IMG/VR virus record: IMGVR_UViG_3300012096_000003
Location: 1-47,999 of that record
Direction: 5' to 3' (one strand)
Length of the DNA stretch: 47,999 nucleotides
Source: a virus
Position 1 is the stretch's first letter; every line of letters starts with the position of its first letter. The translations under genes were made by a program, and so were the position numbers. Shown piece after piece: positions 25,477-31,134 of the stretch. The notes under the pieces were generated by a model, which did no database searches, was not told the DNA's origin, and saw only the letters and a list, made by a program, of their open reading frames with translations.

Positions 25477-26391
25477 TTAACCGGCCATGATCAGAGATGG
25501 GTCATTCTCGATCGCTTCAGCCATCTCGCGCTGCAGCCATTGATTTTCCTTGTATCCAGGATAGTTCGGTGTGATCGAGCGGTTGGGATAGCCCGGCCAA
25601 CTCGATTGCCTTGTTCCGTTCCTGATGCAGGACGACCAACGGTCGACCGCATGCTGCACTTTCTTGCGGCCCATAGTCAGCCACCGCTCGTCCATGTGCA
25701 TGACGCTGAGTGCGTGGGGTTCATCCGTTTCCTGAGCGATGAAACGGAATTGACGGCGACCGGCGCCGACGGGATCAAGGACGTCAAGTCCACGCTCGAT
25801 GAAAGCAGCTTGAATATCCCAACCGGCGGCCTCGGCTCGTATCCCGAGCACATGCGGCGCGACTGACATACCGGTCGACTTGAAGTCATCGACCGTGCGG
25901 AGATCGTCATGCAGCCAGTCGATCACTGATCGAAACCAGATGCCATCTTCTTCCCAGGCGATCACGACCTCGGCTGCGCCATTGGTAAACGCGCTGGAAT
26001 CTTCGTGCTTCGCGATCTGCCGGAATGTTGCCTGCGCCATATTAGAGGCTCGCTCAAAATCGGCCACGAGAACGGCGATCTTGCCAGCCTGAGCAGCTTC
26101 GTCTCGCGCCAGTTTTGCTGCATTCGTGCGCCAACTGTCGCAATCAAGTACGGTAAAATCCTTGCCGCGGCCGAGCACCAGCTTATGCACCACATTACCG
26201 AGATCGAATTTGGTATCATCACCGGGCAGCCAATCGCCATTGAGACGCGGATGCACTGTCCACGCATGCCGCGGCGACCGCTCGATGATGATCTTGCACA
26301 GGGATTGCGTGAGGCTGGGCAGCGGGCATAGGTCGGCGCGATAATCCGCATCCGAAACGTCCCTATAAATTCCGGCTTTAATTATTTTCAT
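25477..26391 (-). CDS. RecE-like PD-(D/E)XK exonuclease, 304 aa
   Basis: The N-terminal part (SLTQSLCKIIIERSPRHAWT; LGNVVHKLVLGRG) matches the start of RecE/DUF3799-type nucleases. The catalytic set appears as Glu141 (AEVVIAW), Asp158 (RSVIDWL) and Asp169-Phe-Lys171 (VDDFKST), then a helix with Gln (IQAAFIERG). It should resect double-stranded ends to feed the neighbouring ATPase. It overlaps the upstream gene by one base at 26391. Confidence 0.82.
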   Translation of the reverse strand: MKIIKAGIYRDVSDADYRADLCPLPSLTQSLCKIIIERSPRHAWTVHPRLNGDWLPGDDTKFDLGNVVHKLVLGRGKDFTVLDCDSWRTNAAKLARDEAAQAGKIAVLVADFERASNMAQATFRQIAKHEDSSAFTNGAAEVVIAWEEDGIWFRSVIDWLHDDLRTVDDFKSTGMSVAPHVLGIRAEAAGWDIQAAFIERGLDVLDPVGAGRRQFRFIAQETDEPHALSVMHMDERWLTMGRKKVQHAVDRWSSCIRNGTRQSSWPGYPNRSITPNYPGYKENQWLQREMAEAIENDPSLIMAG

Positions 26392-26603
26392 TACTTCGCT
26401 CTCGCTGTGATCAGGATCGTGCGGCCCTGTGGACGACCTCTAGGATGAAACATCCGAAGTGCGCCCGTAGTAACCAGTGCATTGATAGTTCTAAGATCGT
26501 AGAAAGGACCAGACTTTGAACGCGCAAACCCGCGCCGAAATAACGAAAGCGGCTCAATCGTCGCTTCTATAATCGCCCGACGTTGGATGTCTGACAGCTT
26601 CAC
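26391..26603 (-). CDS. Small DNA-binding-like protein, 70 aa
   Basis: The GTG start at 26603 overlaps the upstream TGA (GTGA). The product (MKLSDIQRRAIIEATIEPLS; FYDLRTINALVTTGALRMFH; PRGRPQGRTILITARAK) has the helix and wing-like pattern of a small winged-helix domain. Function unknown; the overlap with the nuclease gene suggests co-expression. Confidence 0.6.
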   Translation of the reverse strand: MKLSDIQRRAIIEATIEPLSLFRRGFARSKSGPFYDLRTINALVTTGALRMFHPRGRPQGRTILITARAK

Positions 26604-26746
26604 CGCCCATACACTCCGCGCTTTAGCAGATTGATAAGCGCCTGCCGGATTGCTTCCATGCCATCCAGGCCGAATATCGAGCACACGCCGACGAAAACGA
26701 TCGCGTTGATATCGAGCCAGAGCATCACGCATTGATAGAGCGTCAT
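26600..26746 (-). CDS. 48-aa membrane microprotein
   Basis: ATG 26746 overlaps the upstream TGA (ATGA). Translation: MTLYQCVMLWLDINAIVFVG then VCSIFGLDGMEAIRQALINL and a basic end. The N-terminal half is hydrophobic and the C-terminal half amphipathic. Precise overlaps on both sides support it. Function unknown. Confidence 0.6.
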   Translation of the reverse strand: MTLYQCVMLWLDINAIVFVGVCSIFGLDGMEAIRQALINLLKRGVYGR

Positions 26747-26847
26747 GCCGCACCTGCCACGAGATGCGCGAGGAACTGCGACACGAAGACGAAGAGGCCA
26801 ATGGCCGCGGCTTCGAGTGTGAGGGCAATGGCGATGCGGATCATCAT
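26743..26847 (-). CDS. 34-aa membrane microprotein
   Basis: Starts ATGATG at 26847, overlapping the previous stop. Translation: MMIRIAIALTLEAAAIGLFV then FVSQFLAHLVAGAA. Almost the whole chain is one hydrophobic helix. It is coupled on both sides by 4-bp overlaps. Role unknown. Confidence 0.55.
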   Translation of the reverse strand: MMIRIAIALTLEAAAIGLFVFVSQFLAHLVAGAA

Positions 26848-26993
26848 AGCCCCCACATGCTAATTAGGCTCAGAATTGACCGGCCATTGATCGTGATCGC
26901 GAGTGCCAGGAAGATCGCGACAACCACCGCGCCTTCTGCAGCGAGCGCGGCCATGGCGGCGGCTTGCAGCTCGTCGGGGTCAGATTTGCGCAT
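26844..26993 (-). CDS. 49-aa membrane microprotein
   Basis: ATG 26993 with an AGGAG ribosome site gives an acidic N-terminus (MRKSDPDELQAAAMAALAAE) and one membrane helix (GAVVVAIFLALAITI). It is the first of three consecutive membrane microproteins. Unknown function. Confidence 0.6.
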   Translation of the reverse strand: MRKSDPDELQAAAMAALAAEGAVVVAIFLALAITINGRSILSLISMWGL

Positions 26994-27219
26994 CGGAGGG
27001 CTCCTTTGCAGCAAGGCCCGCATAATGCGCCTTGAGAACGCCGTTGATTGCAGTCGCAAGAGCGCGAGCCAACATTGCATCTTGAAGATGAAAAACAACG
27101 TCGCTCCATGAGCTGTCGTTCATGCCTTCGAAATGCAAAATTAGAGGGGTCGATTCCAGATCGGCCAATGTTTCTGCATTGCGCAGTTTGAGGCGTTGAA
27201 ACGATGTACTTGTATACAT
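26980..27219 (-). CDS. Unknown small protein, 79 aa
   Basis: ATG 27219 overlaps the upstream TGA (TGATG). Contains MYTSTSFQRLKLRNAETLAD and HFEGMNDSSWSDVVFHLQDA. Mixed alpha/beta with no recognised motif. Confidence 0.6.
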   Translation of the reverse strand: MYTSTSFQRLKLRNAETLADLESTPLILHFEGMNDSSWSDVVFHLQDAMLARALATAINGVLKAHYAGLAAKEPSDAQI

Positions 27220-27551
27220 CACACCCTCCGCAAATCTCTGGCGTGGTCGAGCGCGGCGATGACCTGATCGAACTTGTTCATGAAGGCCTCGACGCGCGGA
27301 TGCCGGACATGCTCGACCTGAGCCATCAGATCGTCCGTCACATCCCGCGAACTGATCCCGACCGGCGTGAACTCGATCTCGATGATCTGCACGACGTTCT
27401 TGATCTCGCCGGTGCGGATGTCGTGCAGCGTGTCGGCGCGGTTGGTGCGCTCGACGGGCCTCTCCAGCCAGGCTAGGCCCAGCCGATCAAAATCAGCCAG
27501 CACTAGGTGGATGACGGTTTGTTTGATCTCGGGGGCACAGCGCGCGGTCAT
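27219..27551 (-). CDS. Unknown protein, 110 aa
   Basis: Second gene from pL. It starts MTARCAPEIKQTVIHLVLAD, followed by a beta strand with VVQIIEIEFTPVGI and a C-terminal helix. It overlaps the first gene by 4 bp. No family recognised; as an immediate-early product it could act on host functions. Confidence 0.6.
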   Translation of the reverse strand: MTARCAPEIKQTVIHLVLADFDRLGLAWLERPVERTNRADTLHDIRTGEIKNVVQIIEIEFTPVGISSRDVTDDLMAQVEHVRHPRVEAFMNKFDQVIAALDHARDLRRV

Positions 27552-27769
27552 ATGCTGCGCTCCCCGTTTCCAACCTTGACGCTATGAACGGTGGCGGCAA
27601 ACTCGATCGACGTGCCATCGTCTCTTCCGACGCCGCCGGCGCCCTCGATCGTGGCCTTGATCCAGACGACGACTTTGCCGCCGGCTTCAATCTTGCGGGC
27701 AAGCGCATGCCGCCCGCGCTTGACGTCGAGCAGCAGGAAGTCCGATTTGAAAGGCGAGGGGGACGGCAT
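27548..27769 (-). CDS. First gene of the pL operon, small unknown protein, 73 aa
   Basis: ATG 27769 is preceded by GGAG and lies about 20 nt from the predicted pL start point. The product (PFKSDFLLLDVKRGRHALAR; VVVWIKATIEGAGGVGRDDG; EFAATVHSVKVG) is a compact beta protein of a type frequent at the head of phage early operons. It should be the first product after induction. Confidence 0.65.
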   Translation of the reverse strand: MPSPSPFKSDFLLLDVKRGRHALARKIEAGGKVVVWIKATIEGAGGVGRDDGTSIEFAATVHSVKVGNGERSI

Positions 27770-27796
27770 AGGCGCGCTCCGGTTGTTTCGGAGAAC

Positions 27797-27826
27797 ACCG
27801 TAGTTCGCAGTGTGCGAACCCGTCAA
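27797..27826 (-). promoter_or_regulatory. Predicted leftward early promoter pL
   Basis: On the - strand TTGACG (27826-27821) and TACGGT (27802-27797) are separated by 18 bp. The spacer is filled by operator 27803-27819, so a bound repressor would block RNA polymerase. The arrangement copies pR exactly (TTGACT, 18 bp, TATGGT). Confidence 0.7.
27803..27819. promoter_or_regulatory. Repressor operator OL1
   Basis: GTTCGCAGTGTGCGAAC: a perfect 7-bp inverted repeat with a 3-bp spacer, within the spacer of pL. Confidence 0.8.
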
Positions 27827-27829
27827 GAA

Positions 27830-28141
27830 CTATTTTCGCAGCCTGCGAACTTTTTTGATTGGAGCCGGTGCCGGCTCGGGACCGATCTCAAGCATGAGGT
27901 CTCGGCCGGTCACCTGCATGTCGCCGAAAAGTAGCCAGTCCACGGTAACGCCGAAGCGCTTCCGCATCCTGCGCGCAGATTCCATGGTGAGGGGCCTGGA
28001 GCCGGATTCATAAGCACTTAGAGTGCTTTTGGTCATGTGAAGCTGCTGCGCAAGCTCCTGCTGCTGCAACTTTGCTCGCTGCCGCAACGCTACCAGACGC
28101 CTGCCCACGGCCTCATCTGAATCCGGTTCCATACCTTCCAT
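27830..28141 (-). CDS. XRE-family phage repressor (CI-like), 103 aa
   Basis: An HTH domain is visible in AVGRRLVALRQRAKLQQQEL, AQQLHMTKSTLSAYESGSRP and LTMESARRMRKRFGVTVDWL. ATG 28141 (MEGMEPDSDEAV) was chosen because sequence upstream is Arg/Ser-rich shadow. The protein ends soon after the DNA-binding domain (PAPIKKVRRLRK), so it lacks the Ser-Lys peptidase domain of RecA-cleavable repressors. Four 17-bp operators flank it. Operator OL2 overlaps its 3' end. Confidence 0.8.
   Translation of the reverse strand: MEGMEPDSDEAVGRRLVALRQRAKLQQQELAQQLHMTKSTLSAYESGSRPLTMESARRMRKRFGVTVDWLLFGDMQVTGRDLMLEIGPEPAPAPIKKVRRLRK
27834..27850. promoter_or_regulatory. Repressor operator OL2
   Basis: TTTCGCAGCCTGCGAAC: matches the 7-3-7 operator with one mismatched outer base. 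It lies upstream of pL, inside the 3' end of the repressor gene, 31 bp centre to centre from OL1. Confidence 0.7.
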
Positions 28142-28167
28142 GGAACCATGATCTTCAAAAAATGTCG

Positions 28168-28184
28168 CTTCGCAGTTCGCGAAC
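28168..28184. promoter_or_regulatory. Repressor operator OR2
   Basis: CTTCGCAGTTCGCGAAC: the same 7-3-7 layout with two changes from GTTCGCA-N3-TGCGAAC. It lies between the repressor start and pR, 26 bp centre to centre from OR1, and could also control the repressor's own promoter. Confidence 0.6.
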
Positions 28185-28186
28185 CC

Positions 28187-28216
28187 TTGACTAGTTCGCA
28201 TGGTGCGAACTATGGT
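28187..28216 (+). promoter_or_regulatory. Predicted rightward early promoter pR
   Basis: TTGACT (28187-28192), an 18-bp spacer and TATGGT (28211-28216). The start point falls at about 28223, directly at the Cro-like ATG (28224), so the message may be leaderless. OR1 fills the spacer. Confidence 0.7.
28194..28210. promoter_or_regulatory. Repressor operator OR1
   Basis: GTTCGCATGGTGCGAAC: a perfect 7-bp inverted repeat with a 3-bp spacer (8 bp with the flanking A/T), lying inside pR. Confidence 0.8.
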
Positions 28217-28223
28217 CTCGCTC

Positions 28224-28493
28224 ATGAATTGGGATTTAGTCATCGATGCCCTCTGCGGAGAGGCACCTGGCGGGCTTACGGCAGCCGCCGGCGCGCTGGG
28301 CCAGCTCACCTCGGTTGTGAGCGGCTGGCGAACACGCGGCATCCCGGCGGGCCATTGGGGCGCCGTGGTGGCCTTGGCGATCGATGTGAAAAAGCCGGAG
28401 ATTACGTTCGAACTGTTGGCGGAGTTGGCGGCTCGGGACTTGGAGGAAGCGCGCTTGAAGCGGGCGCGACGTCTTGAAGAGGCCCGCCCATGA
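28224..28493 (+). CDS. Cro/YdaS-like regulator, 89 aa
   Basis: First gene of the rightward operon, divergent from the repressor. The core (VIDALCGEAPGGLTAAAGAL; GQLTSVVSGWRTRGIPAGHW; GAVVALAIDVKKPEITFELL) has the spacing of the helix-turn-helix in YdaS/Cro-like phage proteins. ATG 28224 was chosen because it coincides with the predicted pR start point and no ribosome site is visible. ATG 28212 in the same frame is an alternative. It should oppose the repressor at the shared operators. Confidence 0.7.
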   Translation: MNWDLVIDALCGEAPGGLTAAAGALGQLTSVVSGWRTRGIPAGHWGAVVALAIDVKKPEITFELLAELAARDLEEARLKRARRLEEARP

Positions 28494-28542
28494 TACTGCG
28501 GCGGGTAAACCACGTTCTGCATTCCAACTCCCCCCTGTCGCT

Positions 28543-28632
28543 TCAAGCGAGCGGGGAAACAAGCACAACCGGCCAGAATAGAATAGCTGTAAAAAGTCGT
28601 ATTTCGGAAACTTTTTCGTCATGTTCCGCCAA
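28543..28632 (-). CDS. Possible 29-aa membrane microprotein (TTG start)
   Basis: The frame from TTG 28632 reads MAEHDEKVSEIRLFTAILFW then PVVLVSPLA and TGA. It has an acidic head and one hydrophobic helix, and overlaps the gene ending at 28619. The non-ATG start and lack of a clear ribosome site make it doubtful. Confidence 0.3.
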   Translation of the reverse strand: MAEHDEKVSEIRLFTAILFWPVVLVSPLA

Positions 28633-28723
28633 TGGAACAATGAGCGCACTGCAGCACGATCCACACCAGCAGCAGCATTCCCGCGCATATCAGCGTCCGC
28701 CTTCCGATGGTGTTGTGCCGCAT
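28619..28723 (-). CDS. 34-aa membrane microprotein, antisense island
   Basis: Translation from ATG 28723: MRHNTIGRRTLICAGMLLLV then WIVLQCAHCSIGGT. A basic N-terminus and one membrane helix followed by Cys residues suggest an inner-membrane microprotein. It begins 1 bp after the upstream stop. It points against the rightward operon. Confidence 0.55.
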   Translation of the reverse strand: MRHNTIGRRTLICAGMLLLVWIVLQCAHCSIGGT

Positions 28724-28724
28724 G

Positions 28725-28829
28725 TCAGTCCCGCGGCCGGCCGCCGAAGTTCCAGAACCACCACAGGAATAGCCGCCAGGCGAGGTAGAGCCCGCCGAGC
28801 AGCAGCAATATTCCGATCAGCCACGCCAT
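28725..28829 (-). CDS. 34-aa membrane microprotein, antisense island
   Basis: Translation from ATG 28829 (AGGGG ribosome site): MAWLIGILLLLGGLYLAWRL then FLWWFWNFGGRPRD. A single Trp-rich membrane helix with a basic tail. With the gene at 28619 it forms a leftward pair embedded between two rightward genes, which suggests separate (possibly lysogenic) expression. Confidence 0.6.
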   Translation of the reverse strand: MAWLIGILLLLGGLYLAWRLFLWWFWNFGGRPRD

Positions 28830-28952
28830 GTTGCAGCCCCTCCCAATCCGATCTGAGCACGAGACTACCTCGGGTTGCAATATCCGTCATGGCGGATTCA
28901 TATCCGGTTTTGATCGGCAATTGGCACAAATCGATTGTAGGAGCTGGCTGAG

Positions 28953-29285
28953 ATGGATGTCTCGAAGGCGCTGAGAGAGCTGTCGCAGCCTCAGATGCGC
29001 GACGAGAAGATCACTGTCATCATTGAAAGATGTGCCCATTTGGCAGGTCTTTCCTACTCTCGTTGCTATGAAATCTATTACGGCCGCGCTCGTCGTATTG
29101 AGCCGGAAGAGATCGCGCGTATCAGCGACGCCCTGAAACAGAAGAACGCACGGGATGCGCGACATGAACTCGCGGAACTTCGGCTTAGGCTCACGCGACT
29201 TGAAAACCTTTTGCTGCAAGCTGATGAGGAATTCCATCGCGAGGATATTGATCAAACTCGGGATGTGCTGCGCCGCCCTCGCTGA
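28953..29285 (+). CDS. Probable regulatory/DNA-binding early protein, 110 aa
   Basis: An AGGAG ribosome site precedes ATG 28953. Residues 20-60 (KITVIIERCAHLAGLSYSRC; YEIYYGRARRIEPEEIARIS) look like a helical DNA-binding module. The C-terminal half is a coiled-coil-like helix (ELAELRLRLTRLENLLLQAD). I recall similar proteins in rhizobial prophages without known function. It is the first rightward gene after the antisense island. Confidence 0.65.
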   Translation: MDVSKALRELSQPQMRDEKITVIIERCAHLAGLSYSRCYEIYYGRARRIEPEEIARISDALKQKNARDARHELAELRLRLTRLENLLLQADEEFHREDIDQTRDVLRRPR

Positions 29286-29624
29286 ATGGATCGCCCCATG
29301 GATAAAGCCCGGAGCTGCATGATGCTTAGGATCAGACAGAGGGTCGTTCTGGTGGGCTGGCCTTATGAAAGGCTGATTGCAGGCTGGCGCAATATCGGCG
29401 CGCTCTATCCAAGCGTCGGCGAGGTCTACACCATACGCGCGATCAAGCCTTGGAAAGCCAGTCCAGTTCTTCTTCTGTGCGAGATCGACAATTCGCATCT
29501 CGGTTTTCCGCTGGAGCCCGGATTTCGTCAGGAATTTTTCCGCCCGATCGTCGAGCGCAAGACCAACATCTCTGCCCTGAAGGCGTTGCTGGTTCCTGCG
29601 AACAAGCAGGCGGAGCATGTCTAA
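29286..29624 (+). CDS. Conserved small phage protein, 112 aa
   Basis: The core (VVLVGWPYERLIAGWRNIGA; YPSVGEVYTIRAIKPW; LLLCEIDN; FFRPIVERKTNISALKALLV) is an SH3-like beta-barrel pattern ending in the 'FRPIVERKT' block common to phage proteins of unknown function. Starts at 29286 or, equally well, at the internal Met codons near 29316-29319. TAATG overlap with the next gene. Confidence 0.65.
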   Translation: MDRPMDKARSCMMLRIRQRVVLVGWPYERLIAGWRNIGALYPSVGEVYTIRAIKPWKASPVLLLCEIDNSHLGFPLEPGFRQEFFRPIVERKTNISALKALLVPANKQAEHV

Positions 29625-29971
29625 TGATCAAAATTCCGGACGCCCTCCCCAATCCTTGGATTTTGAATAGCGGGGCACCACAGCCTCGCGGAGAGCCTGC
29701 GCACACAAATGCCGCTCAGCCCGTAGGCTCTCCAAATCTTTCGGACGGCGTCCTTTTTAGCTCTCTATCCTCGGAAGAGAGTGATCCCTCGGTGACGTTG
29801 GATTATGCGCCGTCCGAATCCGTTTCGCATATCCACAATCGCGACCACGGTGAGTTGCTCCGCGAACTGGACGAACTGATCCGCGCCAACGATCTCACCT
29901 GCGAGAAAAGCCTGGTCGAGATCGCCGAGGACGACGATGTGCCGCTGTTCCTGCGCAGGAAGGTCGGCTGA
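29624..29971 (+). CDS. Unknown acidic protein, 115 aa
   Basis: ATG 29624 overlaps the upstream TAA. The first 75 residues are Pro/Ser-rich and probably disordered. The end is a charged helix (HGELLRELDELIRANDLTCE) followed by PLFLRRKVG. Coupled to the RusA-like gene by TGATG. No function assigned. Confidence 0.55.
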   Translation: MIKIPDALPNPWILNSGAPQPRGEPAHTNAAQPVGSPNLSDGVLFSSLSSEESDPSVTLDYAPSESVSHIHNRDHGELLRELDELIRANDLTCEKSLVEIAEDDDVPLFLRRKVG

Positions 29972-30375
29972 TGGACGCGATCACGTCTTTTGCAGATCCT
30001 CCATTTGCCGTCGCGCCGGATATCGTGCTCGACCTACCGGCGCCGATCTCGGCCAATGTCGCGCGCAAGATCAACTGGGCTGCTCATAAGCGCCTGACGG
30101 ACTGGAAGCGCGGCGCTGATGGCTACGTATTTGCGGCCAAGCGCCGAGCTATCAATCCTATCAAGCTGGAGCGCGTTCCGCGGTTCGAACTGACCGTCGT
30201 GCTGGACGAGGAGTTCAATGATCTTGACCTCGACAATTCGCTTAAAACATTGATCGACTATCTCGTCTGGATTGGCCTGATCGAAAACGACGCGAAGAAG
30301 AACATGCGCGGGCTCCACGTGCTCTGGGGTGAGGCGCCGCAAGGCTGTCGGGTGATCGTGAGGCCGTGCGAATGA
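29971..30375 (+). CDS. RusA-like Holliday-junction resolvase, 134 aa
   Basis: RusA-type nucleases cut four-way junctions with acidic residues on a dimeric fold. Here FNDLDLDNSLKTLIDYLVWI (Asp86, Asp88, Asp96) and GLIENDAKK (Asp107) copy the DLDN...D...D arrangement of RusA. Length and the beta strand before the motif also fit. It would clear branched DNA before packaging. It overlaps the next gene by 4 bp. Confidence 0.75.
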   Translation: MDAITSFADPPFAVAPDIVLDLPAPISANVARKINWAAHKRLTDWKRGADGYVFAAKRRAINPIKLERVPRFELTVVLDEEFNDLDLDNSLKTLIDYLVWIGLIENDAKKNMRGLHVLWGEAPQGCRVIVRPCE

Positions 30376-30647
30376 CTGATTCTGGCCAGCTTACCTTTCT
30401 CACGATGGGCGGCGCCACAGTCACGGTGCCCAAGCGCAGCAAGCATCATATCCAGCAGCGCGGCTATGCCTCGCCGCCAGGAACGGGCCCAGCAGGAGAG
30501 ACCTGCGGTTCCTGCAATCACTGCGCTCGCGATCGAGAAGGCCGTTATCGCAAATGCGAGCTTAACCGCGCCGCATGGACCCGTGGACCACGCACCGACA
30601 TCCTGGCCAGATCGCCCGCTTGCGCCAAGTGGGAGAAGCCAGAATGA
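30372..30647 (+). CDS. Cys-rich zinc-ribbon-like small protein, 91 aa
   Basis: GPAGETCGSCNHCARDREGR, YRKCELNRAAWTRG and SPACAKWEKPE form a Cys4/5 pattern seen in a widespread phage early protein family. ATG 30372 (ATGA overlap) was chosen. Probably metal-binding; function unknown. Confidence 0.7.
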   Translation: MTDSGQLTFLTMGGATVTVPKRSKHHIQQRGYASPPGTGPAGETCGSCNHCARDREGRYRKCELNRAAWTRGPRTDILARSPACAKWEKPE

Positions 30648-30823
30648 GTCGGAGCCATCTTTCCCAGGCCGAGCTGGCCGACCTGCATTCGGTATTACGG
30701 CGGGCGGCCGAACGCGCGGAACGGCGCCGCAACCAGCGGCCGGAAGACGCCGAGGCCGAGGATCACGCTGAGCGGCTCGCGGCCGAGGTCGCCAATCTTG
30801 CGCGGGAATTGGAGAGAACGTGA
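30644..30823 (+). CDS. Small helical protein, 59 aa
   Basis: Starts MSRSHLSQAELADLHSVLRR and is almost wholly charged helix (Glu/Arg/Ala-rich). ATGA overlap upstream and GTGA overlap downstream. Possibly a coiled-coil partner; unknown. Confidence 0.6.
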   Translation: MSRSHLSQAELADLHSVLRRAAERAERRRNQRPEDAEAEDHAERLAAEVANLARELERT

Positions 30824-31134
30824 CCTGCAAAATGGATGAGCCCTGCTACGTCTACATACTGGTAGATCCCCGCAATGACGGGAAACCGTTCTACGTCGGC
30901 ATTTCTAATAATCCCCGGTACCGATTTTACTCGCATTGCCATGATCGGTGCTCTGCTGTGTGGGATTTTCTGAATTTCCTGACGCAGAACTGCGACATCG
31001 AACGCGATGATATCCTCAAAATTTATGAGCACTGCCCAAATCGCAGTTCAGCATTCGATCTCGAATATCGGCTCGTCACAACGCTTCCTGGCCTATTCAA
31101 TAGACCCTACCGAAGGGGAAAATCTTACGCATGA
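30820..31134 (+). CDS. GIY-YIG nuclease-domain protein, 104 aa
   Basis: CYVYILVDPRNDGKPFYVGI followed by SNNPRYRFYSHC carries the GIY-YIG core (YVY...YVG, then Arg). A GTG start at 30820 overlaps the previous TGA; ATG 30832 is an alternative. No extra DNA-binding domain follows, so it may be a stand-alone nuclease involved in DNA processing or a free-standing homing-type enzyme. It lies directly upstream of the replication initiator. Confidence 0.72.
   Translation: MTCKMDEPCYVYILVDPRNDGKPFYVGISNNPRYRFYSHCHDRCSAVWDFLNFLTQNCDIERDDILKIYEHCPNRSSAFDLEYRLVTTLPGLFNRPYRRGKSYA

Noticed and set aside
28490-28951. 153-codon + strand frame over the antisense island
   Set aside because: Ser/Arg/Thr-rich shadow; the opposite strand has two clean membrane microproteins with a ribosome site.
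29591-29603. GTTCCTGCGAAC as a further repressor site
   Set aside because: It lacks the 7-3-7 spacing of the four operators and lies in coding sequence.
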